A stretch of 15,485 bases of DNA from an uncultured Collinsella sp. GTDB lineage: Bacteria; Actinomycetota; Coriobacteriia; Coriobacteriales; Coriobacteriaceae. The DNA is taken from positions 1 through 15,485 of the forward strand of contig URGF01000040.1 in assembly GCA_900547285.1 (NCBI GenBank). The letters run 5' to 3'. Below the pieces are notes generated by a model. That model was given only the letters and a program-made list of their open reading frames with translations. It did not search any database and was not told the DNA's origin. Shown in pieces: positions 1 to 7,341 of the stretch (the stretch's first letter is position 1; each line of letters starts with the position of its first letter). Position numbers and translations under genes: made by a program.

Positions 1-251
1 AGGTGCGGGAACGGCCTATTTGCTCAATGTGTTCGGCTGAGATCGGAAATCAACCAAACGCTTGGCTTCGTGACGGGATCTAGGAGGCTAAAAACGGGCT
101 CTGACCAGCATGGCAGCATGCAGCAAATTGTTCAAAATAGGTATTTATAGACGACGTGGCAGCAATTTTAAAAATCTTTGAACGGTGTTGTGAGCCACTG
201 GTATGCATTTTGCGACCACAGCCTTGTGCCCGTTGACCTGCGGCTTGGCTC
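1..251. other. Upstream region without a convincing gene
   Basis: I see no supported gene here. Frame 2 is open from the window edge to a TGA at 38-40 and would end in GTAYLLNVFG; this could be the last residues of a gene starting outside the window, but 12 codons are too few to judge. Base composition falls sharply between about 125 and 180 (AT-rich), which is more typical of promoter DNA than of the GC-rich coding sequence in the rest of the window. The stretch precedes the structured rpsF leader. Confidence 0.5.
178..207 (+). promoter_or_regulatory. Candidate extended -10 promoter for the rpsF operon
   Basis: TTGAAC (178-183) is followed after 18 bases by TATGCA (202-207), with a TGn extension (199-201) just before the -10. 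It lies downstream of the AT-rich dip and would start transcription near 214, about 40 bases before the candidate S6:S18 leader structure. Both hexamers are only partial matches to the sigma-70 consensus, so this is a weak prediction. Confidence 0.3.
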
Positions 252-297
252 AGCTTGTCCCCACGGCACCGTATCTTGTCAACAGATCCGTCAAGCT
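252..297 (+). promoter_or_regulatory. Candidate S6:S18-binding leader structure of rpsF
   Basis: The sequence folds into one irregular hairpin. AGCTTG (252-257) pairs with CAAGCT (292-297). After a 5' bulge TCCCC, ACGG (263-266) pairs with CCGT (288-291). After a second 5' bulge CACCGT (267-272), ATCT (273-276) pairs with AGAT (284-287), leaving a 7-base loop. All 14 pairs are Watson-Crick. The known S6:S18 autoregulatory leader presents a conserved CCG in a bulge between a stem and a hairpin, mimicking the 16S rRNA site. Here CCG (269-271) sits in exactly such a bulge, upstream of rpsF in an operon that also encodes S18. The fold and match were made by eye. Confidence 0.45.
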
Positions 298-372
298 TTT
301 GGTCAGCATTTGGTTGGAATGCGCATGAAACGTGGTGCGAGCATGGGCATATGTGGAGGTCATGAGGTTGTA

Positions 373-457
373 GCTGCATATTCTTGCAGCCTAGGAGGTT
401 GAAAGATATTATTACCAAGTCTTTTCCTGCTTCAGGCGCACCTTCACGACCTGAAGC
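373..457 (+). other. Two further hairpins in the rpsF leader
   Basis: GCTGCA (373-378) pairs perfectly with TGCAGC (385-390) around a 6-base loop. GCTTCAGG (429-436) pairs perfectly with CCTGAAGC (450-457) around a 13-base loop, ending 13 bases before the AGGAGG Shine-Dalgarno of rpsF. Neither is followed by a T-run, so neither looks like a terminator. They could be part of leader-based control of the operon. An AGGAGG at 393-398 is not followed by a usable start codon at normal spacing. Confidence 0.4.
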
Positions 458-483
458 CACATTTGCCCAGAGGAGGTGACAAT

Positions 484-777
484 ATGAAGGCTTATGAACT
501 GCTGTTCTTTGTTGACCCGTCGCTCGACCCCGAGACTCGTCTCGCTGTTATGAAGCGTATCGATACCACGATCGCTGAGGGCGCTGGCAAGGTCGACTCC
601 GTTGACGAGTGGGGCAAGCGCAAGCTCGCCTACGAGATCAACGACCTCACCGATGGTGACTACACCCTCATCAACTTCCACGCAGATCCTACCCAGATCG
701 CCGAGCTTGATCGCGTCCTGCGCATCACCGACGCTGTGGTCCGCCACATGATCGTCCGTCGCGACGACCAGGAGTAA
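484..777 (+). CDS. rpsF: Small ribosomal subunit protein bS6
   Basis: Encodes a 97-residue protein of normal S6 length that binds S18 and the central domain of 16S rRNA in the 30S subunit. It begins MKAYELLFFVDPSL and carries the S6 signature DEWGKRKLAYEI at residues 42-53 region, followed by the final beta strand and helix (TLINFHADP, LDRVLRITD). The start is ATG at 484 because AGAGGAGGTGA (470-479 area) lies at ideal spacing; an in-frame TTG at 463 would place the Shine-Dalgarno inside the gene. It is the first gene of rpsF-ssb-rpsR-rplI, the common bacterial order, and ssb follows 48 bases later. A structured leader upstream suggests autoregulation by the S6:S18 complex. Confidence 0.97.
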   Translation: MKAYELLFFVDPSLDPETRLAVMKRIDTTIAEGAGKVDSVDEWGKRKLAYEINDLTDGDYTLINFHADPTQIAELDRVLRITDAVVRHMIVRRDDQE

Positions 778-825
778 GACTGTCGTTTTGGACTGGGCTT
801 GTGCCCCAAGAGGAAGTAGTGAGTT

Positions 826-1278
826 ATGAGCATCAATCGAGTGAACATCACCGGTAACCTCACCCGCGATCCCGAGCTGCGCGCCACCGCCGGCGGAACC
901 CAGGTTCTGTCCTTTGGCGTTGCCGTGAACGATCGTCGCCGCAACGCGCAGACTGGCGAGTGGGAGGACTATCCCAACTTTGTCGACTGCACCATGTTCG
1001 GCACCCGCGCCGAGGCCGTGAGCCGTTTCCTGGCAAAGGGAAACAAGGTCGCGATCGAGGGCAAGCTGCGCTACAGCTCTTGGGAGCGCGACGGCCAGCG
1101 CCGGAGCAAGCTTGAGGTCATCGTCGATGAGATCGAGTTTATGAGCTCCCGTGGTGGCCAGGGTGGCTACGATCAGGGCGGTTACGCCCCCGCAGCTCCC
1201 GCGCCCGCAGCACGTCCTGCCGCGCCGGTGGCTACGCCGCCCGCGGTCGACGTCTACGATGAGGACATCCCGTTCTAA
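826..1278 (+). CDS. ssb: Single-stranded DNA-binding protein
   Basis: Encodes a 150-residue SSB that coats single-stranded DNA and recruits replication and repair enzymes. Residues 1-107 form the OB fold (MSINRVNITGNLTRDPELR, NFVDCTMFG, SSWERDGQRRSKLEVIVDEI), with aromatic DNA-stacking candidates W46, F52 and W86. Residues 108-141 are a flexible Gly/Ala/Pro linker with GGY repeats, shorter than in many actinobacteria. The C-terminal tip DEDIPF (145-150) is the conserved acidic peptide that docks partner proteins. The start is ATG at 826 behind AAGAGGAAG (808-816). Lying between rpsF and rpsR is the usual arrangement and couples SSB supply to ribosome synthesis. A short GGGC/GCCC hairpin (795-806) precedes the ribosome-binding site. 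Confidence 0.97.
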   Translation: MSINRVNITGNLTRDPELRATAGGTQVLSFGVAVNDRRRNAQTGEWEDYPNFVDCTMFGTRAEAVSRFLAKGNKVAIEGKLRYSSWERDGQRRSKLEVIVDEIEFMSSRGGQGGYDQGGYAPAAPAPAARPAAPVATPPAVDVYDEDIPF

Positions 1279-1306
1279 GGGTTGTTCACCTATTTTTGAG
1301 TGAGAG

Positions 1307-1330
1307 GCGGCTTCGGTTCGCCGAAGTTGC
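1307..1330 (+). other. UUCG-loop hairpin just before rpsR
   Basis: GCGGCTTCGG (1307-1316) pairs with CCGAAGTTGC (1321-1330) around a TTCG tetraloop: ten pairs, two of them G-U (1309-1328, 1310-1327). There is no T-run after it, so it is not a rho-independent terminator. It ends 6 bases before the rpsR ribosome-binding site GAAAGG (1336-1341). It may insulate translation of S18, stabilise the message, or be a processing site. Confidence 0.6.
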
Positions 1331-1350
1331 CAAATGAAAGGTATTTTGAC

Positions 1351-1617
1351 ATGGCTAATGATTTTTCTGCACGTCAGCCGCGTCGTAAGTACTGCCAGTT
1401 CTGCAAGGAGAACACTGAGTTCATCGACTATAAGGACACTCAGCTTCTCCGTAAGTACATGACCGACCGTGGCAAGATCAAGCCCCGTCGCGTCACTGGC
1501 GCTTGCACGCAGCATCAGCATGACATCGCCAACGCCATCAAGCGCGCCCGCGAGATGGCTCTCCTGCCGTACACCGTCCCCGTGGTTTCCTCTCGTGGCA
1601 ACCGCGACCGCGGCTAA
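1351..1617 (+). CDS. rpsR: Small ribosomal subunit protein bS18
   Basis: Encodes an 88-residue S18, normal length, the partner of S6 in the 30S platform. The core runs from RRKYCQFC (residues 11-18) through IDYKDTQLLRKYMTDRGKI to IKRAREMALLPYT. Cysteines C15, C18 and C52 with H55 (CxxC then CTQH) fit the zinc-binding form of S18. The start is ATG at 1351, in frame with a longer open stretch from 1300, because homology begins at MANDFSARQPRRK and GAAAGG (1336-1341) lies at workable spacing. rplI follows after 15 bases, so the two are translated from the same message. Confidence 0.97.
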   Translation: MANDFSARQPRRKYCQFCKENTEFIDYKDTQLLRKYMTDRGKIKPRRVTGACTQHQHDIANAIKRAREMALLPYTVPVVSSRGNRDRG

Positions 1618-1632
1618 GAAGGGAGACGCATC

Positions 1633-2172
1633 ATGAAGGTTATTCTTCTCGATGAGATCAAGGGCAAGGGCGGCGAGGGTGACGTCGTAGAGGTCGCTCA
1701 GGGTTACGCTGAGAACTTCCTGTTCCCCAAGAAGCTCGCTGTTGCCGCCACCAAGGGCAACCTCAAGCAGCTTGACGAGCGTCGCAACAACATCGCCAAG
1801 CGCGAGGCCGTCCGTCTGGCTACCGCCAACGAGACCAAGGCTGCCTTCGAGGGCAAGACGGTCACCGTTGACGTCAAGGTCGGCGACGAGGGCATCCTCT
1901 TTGGCTCCGTTACCGCCGCTATGGTCGCTGACGCCATCAAGGCTCAGCTCGGCATGGACATCGACCGCAAGCGCGTCGAGCTCGGTAAGCCCATCAAGGT
2001 TGCCGGTGCCCACACCGTTGCCATCTCGCTGTACCGCGAGATCAAGGCCGAGGTTGTCGTTCTCGTCGGCGTTACCGCCGAGGAGCTCGCTGCCGAGGCT
2101 GAGGTCGAGGAGGCCGCTGAGGTCGCCGAGGCCGAGACCGCCGAGGTCGAGACTGAGGCTGCTGCCGAGTAG
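1633..2172 (+). CDS. rplI: Large ribosomal subunit protein bL9
   Basis: Encodes a 179-residue L9, which binds the L1-stalk base of 23S rRNA and helps reading-frame maintenance. The N-terminal rRNA-binding domain is clear (MKVILLDEIKGKGGEGDVVEV, then GYAENFLFPKKLAVAATKGN to residue 43). A long linker helix follows (about 44-75), then the C-terminal domain (about 78-147, TVTVDVKVGDEGILFGSVT). Residues 148-179 are an extra tail of almost only Ala, Glu and Val, absent from the roughly 149-residue E. coli protein. The ribosome-binding site is AAGGGAG (1619-1625). It is the last gene of its operon, with a strong terminator 33 bases downstream. Confidence 0.97.
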   Translation: MKVILLDEIKGKGGEGDVVEVAQGYAENFLFPKKLAVAATKGNLKQLDERRNNIAKREAVRLATANETKAAFEGKTVTVDVKVGDEGILFGSVTAAMVADAIKAQLGMDIDRKRVELGKPIKVAGAHTVAISLYREIKAEVVVLVGVTAEELAAEAEVEEAAEVAEAETAEVETEAAAE

Positions 2173-2204
2173 CATTTGCTGCAACGCAACAATCTTGTTC
2201 TAAG

Positions 2205-2243
2205 AAGGGCGCTCTGGGAAACCAGGGCGCCCTTTTGTTTTTT
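2205..2243 (+). terminator. Rho-independent terminator of the rpsF operon
   Basis: AAGGGCGCTCTGG (2205-2217) pairs with CCAGGGCGCCCTT (2222-2234) around a GAAA tetraloop: 13 pairs including one G-U. A T-rich tail continues to 2243 (TTTTGTTTTTT). Strong stem, stable loop and U-tract make this an intrinsic terminator, separating the ribosomal operon from dnaB. Confidence 0.95.
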
Positions 2244-2261
2244 GCGCTGAGTGAGTGTCAT

Positions 2262-2303
2262 GGTGAACGTTGCGTCGAAGTCCTATATACAGGACCGTTC
2301 ATC
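2262..2303. repeat. Nested inverted repeat upstream of dnaB
   Basis: GTCCTATATACAGGAC (2280-2295) is a 16-base palindrome with one mismatched pair. It is enclosed by GGTGAACG (2262-2269) and CGTTCATC (2296-2303), eight pairs with one G-U. The outer right arm abuts the inner palindrome while the left side has a 10-base bulge. It could be a DNA operator (the inner part holds a TATATA) or, if transcribed, a bulged RNA hairpin. I recognise no known family. Confidence 0.5.
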
Positions 2304-2354
2304 CGTTTGGTTCGGTGATGATTGGCGGCGCGCGGCGCGTTTTGGGACCGTGGC

Positions 2355-2363
2355 TGATACTAT
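2355..2363 (+). promoter_or_regulatory. Candidate extended -10 promoter of dnaB
   Basis: TGATACTAT gives a TGn extension followed by TACTAT (2358-2363), four of six matches to TATAAT. No good -35 is visible in the GC-rich stretch before it (the region near 2330-2340 is GCGC-rich). It would start a short leader about 27 bases before dnaB. A promoter is expected here because a strong terminator lies upstream. Confidence 0.3.
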
Positions 2364-2396
2364 GGATGCTCGCAAGCGATATGAATGAGGATGCTC

Positions 2397-3788
2397 ATGG
2401 CATATGACGATAGGGAGACGGGGCTGACGGTCGAGGACCGCGGCTCAAAGTTGGGTCTTCCCCAAAACCAAGATGCAGAGGCCAATGTACTGGCCGCTAT
2501 GCTGCTATCGCCCGAGGTGGTCGAAGAGGCCCAGGTCGAGCTGCAGCCCGATGATTTCTACCGGCCCATTCATAAGACCATCTACACCGCGATGGTCGAT
2601 ATGTACAACAGCCGCATTCCCATCGACTCCATCTCGCTGATCGATTACCTGCGAAGCATCAACAAGCTCGATGCCGTGGGCGGCGAGGCCTACATTTTGG
2701 AGCTGATGGGTCAGACTCTGTCGCTCGTGAACTGGCAGCACCATGCCGCCATCGTTCGTCGCGATTCGATGCTGCGCGAGCTGATCGGCGCCACCAACGA
2801 GATCAACGCGCTGGCATATAACGCCCCCACCGACACCAAGGAGGTCGTGGAGCTAGCCGAGAGCAAGCTGCTCAAGGTCACGGCACGCGAGGTCAAGTCG
2901 AGCTACAAGACGCTGACCGAGTTTATGGTTGAGGCCTATAACGAGGCCGAGGAAGTGTGTCAGGCCGGTGGTCAGGCTGCGGGCGTGCCCACGGGCTTCC
3001 CGTCACTCGACCGCATGCTCATGGGCTTCCGCGAGGGCCAGCTCATCATTATCGGCGCCCGCCCTGCTGTGGGTAAGACGTCGTTCGCCCTGAATCTGGC
3101 GCTCAACGCTGCCGCTGCCGGTTATACCGTCGGCTTCTTCTCACTGGAGATGTCGGGCAAGGAAATTGCCCAGCGTCTGATTTGCGCCTACGCCATGATT
3201 TCGATCAGTGACTTCCGCATGGGCCGCATTAGCCCCGAGCAGTGGGCCAATATCAACGAGGCCACGCAGACCTTGTCCAAGCTCGATATTCTGATTGACG
3301 ATACGCCCGGCACCACAGTGACCGAGATTCGCGCCAAGAGCCGCCGCATGCTCCACAACAAGGAGAAGGCCATCATCATCCTGGACTACCTGCAGCTGGT
3401 GAGTCCTCCGCCGGGACGCCGCTCCGAGAGCCGTACCGTCGAGGTCTCCGAGATGTCGCGTGGTCTGAAGATCATGGCCAAGGAGCTCAAGATCCCGCTC
3501 ATCGCGCTGTCGCAGCTCTCGCGTCAGGTCGAATCCCGTACCGGCAAGCGCCCGCAGCTTTCCGACCTTCGTGAATCGGGCTCCATCGAGCAGGACGCCG
3601 ATATCGTTATGTTCTTGGACCGCTCCGCCGACGAGGCCGAAGCCTCGCGCGACGATCGACCAGACGAGGGCGTTACGCGTATCGTCGTGGCCAAGAACCG
3701 TTCGGGCCCGATCGGCGACGTCGATCTGATGTTCCTGCCGGCATCCACCAAGTTCTATGAGCTTGATGGGGCACATGCCGAGGAGTAG
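2397..3788 (+). CDS. dnaB: Replicative DNA helicase DnaB
   Basis: Encodes a 463-residue hexameric 5'-3' helicase that unwinds DNA at the replication fork and contacts primase. Residues 21-125 form the N-terminal DnaB domain (LPQNQDAEANVLAAMLLSP). A linker follows, then the RecA-like motor: Walker A GARPAVGKTS (220-229), catalytic E251 in FFSLEMS, Walker B IIILDYLQL (326-334), the LSQLSR motif (371-376), and KNRSGPIGDV (433-442) near the arginine finger. No intein interrupts it. Start choice: ATG 2397 has GAGG (2387-2390) at good spacing; in-frame ATGs at 2385 and 2391 would add only four or two residues and lack a clear site. dnaB after rplI is a common order. Confidence 0.96.
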   Translation: MAYDDRETGLTVEDRGSKLGLPQNQDAEANVLAAMLLSPEVVEEAQVELQPDDFYRPIHKTIYTAMVDMYNSRIPIDSISLIDYLRSINKLDAVGGEAYILELMGQTLSLVNWQHHAAIVRRDSMLRELIGATNEINALAYNAPTDTKEVVELAESKLLKVTAREVKSSYKTLTEFMVEAYNEAEEVCQAGGQAAGVPTGFPSLDRMLMGFREGQLIIIGARPAVGKTSFALNLALNAAAAGYTVGFFSLEMSGKEIAQRLICAYAMISISDFRMGRISPEQWANINEATQTLSKLDILIDDTPGTTVTEIRAKSRRMLHNKEKAIIILDYLQLVSPPPGRRSESRTVEVSEMSRGLKIMAKELKIPLIALSQLSRQVESRTGKRPQLSDLRESGSIEQDADIVMFLDRSADEAEASRDDRPDEGVTRIVVAKNRSGPIGDVDLMFLPASTKFYELDGAHAEE

Positions 3789-3815
3789 GACAGGCGCCCG
3801 TTGCACGGGTATACT
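3787..3815 (+). promoter_or_regulatory. Candidate purA promoter
   Basis: AGGACA (3787-3792) is followed after exactly 17 bases by TATACT (3810-3815), matching four and five positions of the sigma-70 hexamers. The -35 overlaps the dnaB stop codon. Transcription would begin near 3822, leaving a leader of about 60 bases. A small hairpin CCCG/CGGG (3797-3809) lies in the spacer. Confidence 0.45.
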
Positions 3816-3881
3816 GGGAATGTTTTGTGCTTCTGCGTGCCGGCGTGGCGCGTAGACAGTCCATGAATGTAAGGAGTAAAC

Positions 3882-5168
<1,287 letters not shown>

Positions 5169-5190
5169 TCGGGACTATTTGGTTATTGCG

Positions 5191-5232
5191 ATATACCCCT
5201 TTGCAGCCCAAGCGGGCGGCCGAGGGGTATAT
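5191..5232 (+). terminator. Stem-loop between purA and purD, possible weak terminator
   Basis: ATATACCCCT (5191-5200) pairs perfectly with AGGGGTATAT (5223-5232). Inside the loop GCCC (5206-5209) can pair with GGGC (5214-5217), making a nested hairpin. Only three T residues end the structure (ATTTG), so termination may be partial or it may act as a message-stabilising or processing element. It would allow purD to be expressed partly from the purA transcript. Confidence 0.5.
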
Positions 5233-5286
5233 TTGCTTGCAAAGGGCTCGCGCGGAGCGGGCCGTTAATCCATAGAGGAGGCACCC

Positions 5287-6591
5287 TTGAAGGCGGACAC
5301 TCAAACCATCGACATCCTGTTGTTGGGCAGCGGCGGCCGTGAGCATGCTTTGGCAGCTAAGCTCGCAGCATCACCGCGCGCCGGCAAGCTCTACATCGCG
5401 CCGGGTAACGGCGGCACCGCGAGCTGCGGCGAGAACGTTGTTCTCGACGACTGCGATCCTGCGGCCGTGGCGGCGTTTGCGCAGAGCCACGGATGCGGAC
5501 TCGTGGTAATTGGCCCCGAGGCTCCGCTCGTGGCGGGCGTGGCCGACGCCGTGCGCGCGGTGGGTATTCCCTGCTTTGGCCCGGGTGCCGAGGGCGCCCA
5601 GATGGAGGGCTCTAAGCTGTTCTCCAAGCAGCTCATGGAGCGCGCGGGCATTCCGACGGCAGCCTACGGCTCGTTTACCGACGAGGCTTCGGCTCTTGCT
5701 TATGTGCGTGAGCAGGGCGCTCCGCTGGTCGTCAAGGCCGACGGCCTTGCCGCGGGCAAGGGCGTTATCGTGGCGACCGAACTTGAGCAGGCCGAGGAGG
5801 CCGTGCGCGAGTGCTTTGGCGGCACCTTTGGCGATGCCGGCAACACCGTGGTTATCGAGGAGATGCTGACCGGCCCCGAGTGCTCGCTTTTGGCCTTTAC
5901 CGACGGCAAGACCGTGCGCCCCATGGCCACCTCGCAGGACCACAAGCGCGCGCTCGAGGGCGACAAGGGCCCCAACACCGGCGGCATGGGTGTCTACAGC
6001 CCGGTGCCCATCGTGACCGACGAGGAGCACGCCACCATGGTGAAGGTCATGGAGCAGACCGTGGCCGAGCTCGCTGCCGAGGGTATCGACTACCGCGGCT
6101 GCCTGTACGGCGGCTTTATGCTCACGCCCGCCGGCCCCAAGGTGCTGGAGTTCAATGCCCGCTTTGGTGATCCCGAGACTCAGGTTGTGCTGCCGCGCCT
6201 TAAGAACGACCTGGTCGAGGTCATGCTCGCCTGCGCCAACTGCGAGCTCGATCAGATTGAACTCGACTGGCGCGACGAGTGGGCCGTGGCCGTTGTCCTG
6301 ACGAGCGCGGGCTATCCCGGCAGCTACGAGAAGGGCAAGGTCATCACTGGCATTGAGGATGCCGAGGCCATGGAGAACGTGACCGTTTACCACGCGGGTA
6401 CTGCCGTGGTGGACGGCCAGCTCGTGACCAATGGTGGCCGCGTGCTTGCCGTGACCGCGCTGGGCGATACGTTTGAGAACGCCCGCAACCTTGCCTACGA
6501 GGCCTGCGAGAAGATTGATTTTGAGGGCAAGACCCTGCGTCACGACATCGGCCTGCGCGCGCTGCGCGGCCGCGACGCCTGGGATGCCTAA
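5287..6591 (+). CDS. purD: Phosphoribosylamine-glycine ligase (GAR synthetase)
   Basis: Encodes a 434-residue ATP-grasp enzyme that joins glycine to 5-phosphoribosylamine, step two of purine synthesis. The N-domain shows LLLGSGGREHAL (11-22) and GPEAPLVAG; the ATP-grasp part shows LVVKADGLAAGKGV (about 146-159), NTGGMGVYSP (230-239) and EFNARFGDPETQ (288-299), with E288 and N290 as metal ligands; the C-domain follows to residue 434. No fused PurN or PurM is present. The start is TTG at 5287: AGGAGG (5276-5281) lies five bases before it and homology begins within ten residues; no ATG fits. The Nudix gene follows after 21 bases, so the two are probably co-transcribed. Confidence 0.96.
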   Translation: MKADTQTIDILLLGSGGREHALAAKLAASPRAGKLYIAPGNGGTASCGENVVLDDCDPAAVAAFAQSHGCGLVVIGPEAPLVAGVADAVRAVGIPCFGPGAEGAQMEGSKLFSKQLMERAGIPTAAYGSFTDEASALAYVREQGAPLVVKADGLAAGKGVIVATELEQAEEAVRECFGGTFGDAGNTVVIEEMLTGPECSLLAFTDGKTVRPMATSQDHKRALEGDKGPNTGGMGVYSPVPIVTDEEHATMVKVMEQTVAELAAEGIDYRGCLYGGFMLTPAGPKVLEFNARFGDPETQVVLPRLKNDLVEVMLACANCELDQIELDWRDEWAVAVVLTSAGYPGSYEKGKVITGIEDAEAMENVTVYHAGTAVVDGQLVTNGGRVLAVTALGDTFENARNLAYEACEKIDFEGKTLRHDIGLRALRGRDAWDA

Positions 6592-6612
6592 AATCCGAGA
6601 GGAATGAGACGG

Positions 6613-7308
6613 ATGGACGAGAAGAACGAAGAGCTCGTGGACGCGCAGATCGTCGAAGAGGACAGCCGCGTGTATGGGCACGCCGAGGGCGAGCCTGGTG
6701 GCGAGGTCGCTGACGAGCCGGCGCTGGTGCTGGGCGATGACGACCCGCACGATGCCGAGCTGCACGAGAAGATTCTTTCGGAGGAGTGCGCCTGGAAGGG
6801 CAAGATCCTCGACGTCCACCGTCTTGAGGTTGAGCTGCCCAACGGTCGCCGCAGCGCCCGCGATATCGTTCGCCATCCGGGTGCGGCGGCCGTCGTGGCG
6901 CTGACCGAGAGCGGCAAGATCGTACTGGTGCGTCAGTACCGCACCGCCATCGACCGCGTGACGGTCGAGATTCCCGCCGGCAAGCTCGATCCAGGCGAGG
7001 ACCCGCTCGATTGCGCCAAGCGCGAGCTGCATGAGGAGACGGGCTTTAGGGCTGGTCGCATTCGTTTTTTGACGTCGATTGTCACGTCCTGTGGTTTTTG
7101 CGATGAGATTATCCACATCTACTTGGCTACCAAGCTCGAGTTTGATGCGCCCAACCCCGATGATGACGAGTTTGTCAACGTGGACCTGGTGCCGCTGCAC
7201 GAGCTGATCGACGCCGTGCTCGACGGCAAGATCGAAGACGCCAAGACCGTCGTAGGCGCGCTTGCCTGCGACAGCATCGCGCACCGCTTGGGTGGGGCCG
7301 AGCTCTAG
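6613..7308 (+). CDS. Nudix hydrolase, ADP-ribose pyrophosphatase-like
   Basis: Encodes a 231-residue protein with a perfect Nudix box, GX5EX7REUXEEXGU, at residues 123-145 (G123, E129, R137, E138, E141, E142, G144). The surrounding fold (WKGKILDVHRLEVELPNG, VRHPGAAAVVAL, VLVRQYR, VEIPAGKLD) is that of the ADP-ribose pyrophosphatase group, which hydrolyses ADP-ribose and related nucleoside diphosphate sugars to AMP and sugar phosphate; the exact substrate cannot be read from sequence. Residues 1-55 are an acidic, probably disordered extension rich in Glu, Asp and Gly, not part of the fold. ATG 6613 is preferred to ATG 6604, which is one base from GAGAGG (6597-6602). It trails purD closely, suggesting shared transcription. 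Confidence 0.88.
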   Translation: MDEKNEELVDAQIVEEDSRVYGHAEGEPGGEVADEPALVLGDDDPHDAELHEKILSEECAWKGKILDVHRLEVELPNGRRSARDIVRHPGAAAVVALTESGKIVLVRQYRTAIDRVTVEIPAGKLDPGEDPLDCAKRELHEETGFRAGRIRFLTSIVTSCGFCDEIIHIYLATKLEFDAPNPDDDEFVNVDLVPLHELIDAVLDGKIEDAKTVVGALACDSIAHRLGGAEL

Positions 7309-7336
7309 GTTACGCGGTTTTACCAAACCGCGTAAC
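7309..7336. repeat. Perfect 12-bp hairpin right after the Nudix stop codon
   Basis: GTTACGCGGTTT (7309-7320) pairs without mismatch with AAACCGCGTAAC (7325-7336) around a TACC loop, starting one base after the TAG. No T-run follows, so it is not a standard intrinsic terminator, but it could protect the 3' end of the purD-Nudix message. It lies six bases before the MITE-like element and may be a REP-type repeat. Confidence 0.65.
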
Positions 7337-7341
7337 GAGTC

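Noticed and set aside
2..40. Possible 3' end of an upstream gene (ends GTAYLLNVFG)
   Set aside because: Only 12 codons are visible, and another frame is also open to 150, so coding cannot be shown.
178..402. Open frame of 74 codons on the + strand in the rpsF leader
   Set aside because: No ribosome-binding site, composition unlike neighbouring genes, and the stretch is better explained by a structured leader.
463..483. TTG start seven codons upstream for rpsF
   Set aside because: The strong Shine-Dalgarno AGGAGG lies inside that extension and points to ATG 484.
3797..3809. CCCG/CGGG hairpin after dnaB as a terminator
   Set aside because: Only four pairs and no T-run; it overlaps the likely purA promoter spacer instead.
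7109..7117. Perfect DnaA box TTATCCACA
   Set aside because: A single copy inside the Nudix coding sequence encoding fold residues; no cluster or AT-rich region, so no origin.
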